NCBI RefSeq assembly: GCF_002775205.1
Contig: NC_036456.1
Location: 18,007,463-18,071,462, forward strand
DNA length: 64,000 nt
Direction: 5' to 3'
Source: Xiphophorus maculatus
Taxonomy: Eukaryota; Chordata; Actinopteri; Cyprinodontiformes; Poeciliidae
The translations under genes were made by a program, and so were the position numbers. The notes beneath the pieces were generated by a model. It saw only the letters and a program-made list of their open reading frames with translations. It was not told the DNA's origin and ran no database searches. Positions 60,790 to 64,000 of this stretch are shown here, piece by piece. Within the stretch, counting starts at the first letter, position 1, and each line of letters begins with the position of its first letter.

Positions 60790-61240
60790 TTGTGTCAAAA
60801 TGACATGCTGTCCCAGAAATTATTCAAACAATAATATTATTTTGAGACCATTTTCAACTAATTTGACAATAATAATAATCTGAATAATTAATGCAAGTAT
60901 AGCCGCGCAAAAAAACCACAAACATTTAATTTCTGAAACTGGAAAACATTTTGAAGATCTAAAACAAACAAAATAACAGAAACAACAATAATTAAAATGG
61001 ATTATTATGAAGTCTCGGCAACTACAATTGCATTTCAGACAATAATCATTCAGCTTATGCAGGTAAAACAGGCTGAAGTGGCAGGTTGTGGAAACTAACT
61101 ACTTCGTACCGGGAGTCAAATGTTTGCAGCATTTCTCAAAATGTCGGCTTATCAACAACATTAAAGGAGAGCATCCGAATGAAAATGATTGCTCTCATTT
61201 TAATTGATCATTTGTTTACTTGATTATTGTGACAGACTTA
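60790..61240 (+). mobile_element. MITE, AGGCCTGTCACAAT family, diverged copy
   Basis: TGCTGTCCCAGAAATTATTC, AATAATATTATTTTGAGACC and, at the right end, TGATTATTGTGACAGACTTA are in the family order. The left terminus is lost and a short CAATAATAATAATC insertion is present. Confidence 0.55.
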
Positions 61241-63579
61241 CTTCTCAAACACACACATGATACACAAAATATTTCAAACACAGACTAACCGAACCCTGAC
61301 CTGCCCACCAGCTGTGCAGCAGCCGTGTCTTATCTCTGGACACCTGAGTGATTCACACATCAGCTTGTTTGTGCTTTCTGAACAGGCCGCAGGTTTTCTA
61401 TGTGTTTACTGGAGACGTCTATGCAGCAGCTTCTTGGCTAAGATGCTGTGCTGGTCCCTCTGGGAGGTAACAACCTGCCTTAGGTAAACTGGTACTGCTT
61501 TGGCAACCGTGCAGCGCTGCCAGGGCTGGAAATCTGCTGTACTGGCTTCCAACAAGAGCATGAAAGCAGGAATCAGACGAACAGAAGCAGAAATTTGAGA
61601 GCGACAGACATAAATATGAGCTCATTCCCTAAAAATAGAGATTTGTCTGATTTCTGATATTAAGTTTTGATCAAGTTTTAGCATCTCATATTAGCAAATA
61701 GCCACTGTAAACATCATTTGTTTTGCATATTCTCATCATTACTGGGTCAGCACGACATGGAAAACATGGAATTGAAATGAAAACTGATTATGATTTGCTC
61801 AGGTTGGCACAAACTTATGTCTTCTGGCAGATAACTCTTTTTCTCCAACAACATTCAGGTACAAAACAAACAAAATGGCAAAAGTTTAAAATGGTAAATA
61901 GTAGGGCTGAGTGACATAGCTTAAAAATAAAATCTCAAGTTATTTTATATGAAATTTGATTTCTGATTTTAATTCATATTTTCCCCTCACTTTTCTTCCT
62001 TCAAAAAAAGGACAAATGACACTAAATATCTTTAAAAATGGGCTTTTATTTTAATAACTCCTTCTGTGAGTTGACCTGAATTCAAAATTGAAATAAATTG
62101 AAATTGTAAGGCATGTCAAACAACACTGTAGTTTTTGAGTGTATTAAAATCACTCTGGAAAGCCAAGAAGTGCACTAATGGGGGGAGAAATCCAGTTATT
62201 CTCAAACTTAAAGCTTTAAAAACTGAATTCATAAAATCAATTTATCATTCAGCCCTAGTAAATAGTTTTGTTTATGTTTGATGTAGGTACATTTCACAAA
62301 GAAATGATCTGAATCAGGCTTATGCTGCTTCTTCAGCATTCCCTTCTGTAGCCAATATTCTCCTAGACCCTAGGGGGCAGTGTAGAGCACCTACAGCACT
62401 CATACAACACTACACAACATGTTGGCAAGTAAAAAACAGAGTGAACAGTAGCAACATGGCAACACCAGTGAGCTTGTTGGTATTTGCAAAGATCAGCACA
62501 TTTTTCTACACTGACTGTCCGCATCGTTAGAAAATTTCAAAGGTGCGGAAAAATTGCGCTGCACAGAAAGCTGTTGTCAGTGAAATGACATAATTTGGCG
62601 ATCCCAGGCTTAAAGCTGAAACGCAACAAACAAGTTGTGATTCCTCCAACTGAATTTCTACTGAAATGTCAAACTATTGACTTTTCTCTCAGTAAAGCGC
62701 CTCTATAGTGAAGAATGTTGCTGTTAAAGCTTTGGTATGATGCAGGAAATCGTCAAGTAACATTTGAGTTTCCAATCATTGGTCAAAGTCTATTGAATCA
62801 AGCAATTCAGTGAGATTTCTTGGTAGAAATCATCTTAAAGTCCAACAACGATTAAGCTAAACTATCAATTCTTGGCTGATTGTATTTGAAATATTCCTTC
62901 AAGTCAAATCCCAACCCTGAGGTGAACATAACATGACTATTTGGTCAGAACATTAATAAAACTGTCCCGAAACCACAACAACATGACACTGTAGAAGTTA
63001 TATTCAAACTGCTGCAGGTAAAGCAGATTCATCTCTACCATCAGATCTATCCCAGAGAGTATTTGCATTGTTACATGTAGAGTACAGGAACTGATAAGTG
63101 CCTCTGATAGCAACCAACTTATTTGCTGATAAGTTCAGGAAACTTTCAGCTGCATCTGCACAGAAACTCCCCGTCTGCAGTGACACTAGCCGATATGTCA
63201 CATCCTCTTGGTGATGTCTTCAACTACAACTTCAACGCTCTGCCAACTGCAGTATCGATTATCATTCAGCATGGCATCGGGACTCAATTTAATTGACTTG
63301 CCTGTGCTGGATACCATCCAGAGTCACATGAACGATGGCATCTGCTCTGATTTGAAACAGTGGAGAAACAGGAGTCTGAACAAAGCTCAACAATTAAAGG
63401 TTTGATTTGTAAAGTCATGCTACACAGAAGCAACACATTGGAAGATCAAGACAAAAGTGAAAAGCTTTCAAAGTTGAAAGAGTTTGTACTGTTCACATTG
63501 TTTCTTTACACAGCAATGACACAATGTCTTATGAAGAAGCTAATAAATTCAGCTTCTCTTAGAAAAAATACTTTGTATT

Positions 63580-64000
63580 TGAGAATTTCCTGTCTGATGA
63601 ATTGTTTTGGGAAAGCATTCAAGCCTTTAAACGTTTTACATTTTGTCATATTACAACCAAAAACTGGATGTATGTGAAGGTTTATTTGGATTTAAGATGA
63701 TTGCACAACTTTGTGTTGGTCTGAGTTGTGAAGTGGAAGGAAAGTTTTTGGCAGAGTTGTCTCTATAAGCTTTCCATAACCAGAGACTGAAATGATGCCT
63801 GTTTTCTTTGAAAAACATTCATTTTCAAGTCACAGATTCTCAATTGGATTTAGGCCCTTACTTTGATTGGGCCAATTTTACAACATGGACATGCCTTGAT
63901 CTGAACCACTCCAATGTAGCTCTGGTTGTATATTTAAGGGTTGTTGTCCTGCTGGAAGGTGAACCTTTGCTCGAGACTGAAGTCTTTTGCAGCTTTTATC
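63580..64000 (+). mobile_element. Tc1-like repeat running off the window end
   Basis: GTCACAGATTCTCAATTGGA, CTTTGATTGGGCCAATTTTA, GTAGCTCTGGTTGTATATTTA and TTGTCCTGCTGGAAGGTGAA are hallmark blocks of a very common fish Tc1-related repeat. It is cut by the window edge; no open transposase frame is visible on either strand. Confidence 0.6.

Larger units (their letters stand above)
48309..64000 (-). other. Presumed intron 1 of ppp1r14b (repeat-rich, no exon seen)
   Basis: Both strands were read for the missing N-terminal exon and for other genes; none was recognised. The stretch holds three TIR-MITE copies, a foldback element, a palindromic repeat block and Tc1-like sequence, each listed separately. 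A purine-rich, locally GC-richer patch at 51880-52160 could be regulatory, and a CTTTATTAATCCCAAAGGGA repeat scrap lies near 53370. Most short frames here show no protein-like signal. Confidence 0.5.

Overview
This is a vertebrate nuclear genome window, almost certainly from a ray-finned (probably percomorph) fish. The genes are split by GT-AG introns, gene density is low, and the rest is AT-rich DNA full of dispersed repeats typical of teleosts: MITEs, Tc1-like remnants, tails of 5'-truncated non-LTR elements, a broken LINE, and long GATA/GATG arrays. I saw no bacterial, phage, plasmid or CRISPR features. The species cannot be named from sequence alone.

Layout. 1-2.7 kb: repeats, then a CpG-richer stretch that is the likely promoter and non-coding first exon of a PROX gene. 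2.7-8.0 kb: its large first intron, with microsatellites and transposon pieces. 8.0-16.2 kb (+): five coding exons of a Prospero-homeodomain gene, best explained as prox3. 16.2-22.8 kb: intergenic, with a degraded LINE. 22.9-27.2 kb (+): tmem179b, five exons. 29.2-30.9 kb (+): two exon-like blocks coding for a coiled coil, with in-frame stops; unidentified and probably decayed. 33.7-41.45 kb (-): brms1, nine coding exons, a non-coding first exon and an evenly spaced array of four CCAAT boxes. 48.0-48.3 kb (-): the last three coding exons of ppp1r14b; its first exon is outside the window. 48.3-64 kb: presumably ppp1r14b intron 1, filled with repeats.

The genes do not form a pathway. They share a syntenic history: TMEM179B, BRMS1 and PPP1R14B all lie on human 11q12-q13, beside ESRRA. 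ESRRG/PROX1 and ESRRB/PROX2 occupy the two sister paralogous regions. A PROX gene in the 11q13-like block is therefore the expected third ohnolog, absent from mammals. I found no new biological system. The more interesting items are the prox3 context with a possible intron-retention isoform lacking the homeodomain, the CCAAT quartet, the decaying coiled-coil locus, a repeat family built on a 14-bp perfect palindrome, and several mobile elements with intact target-site duplications.
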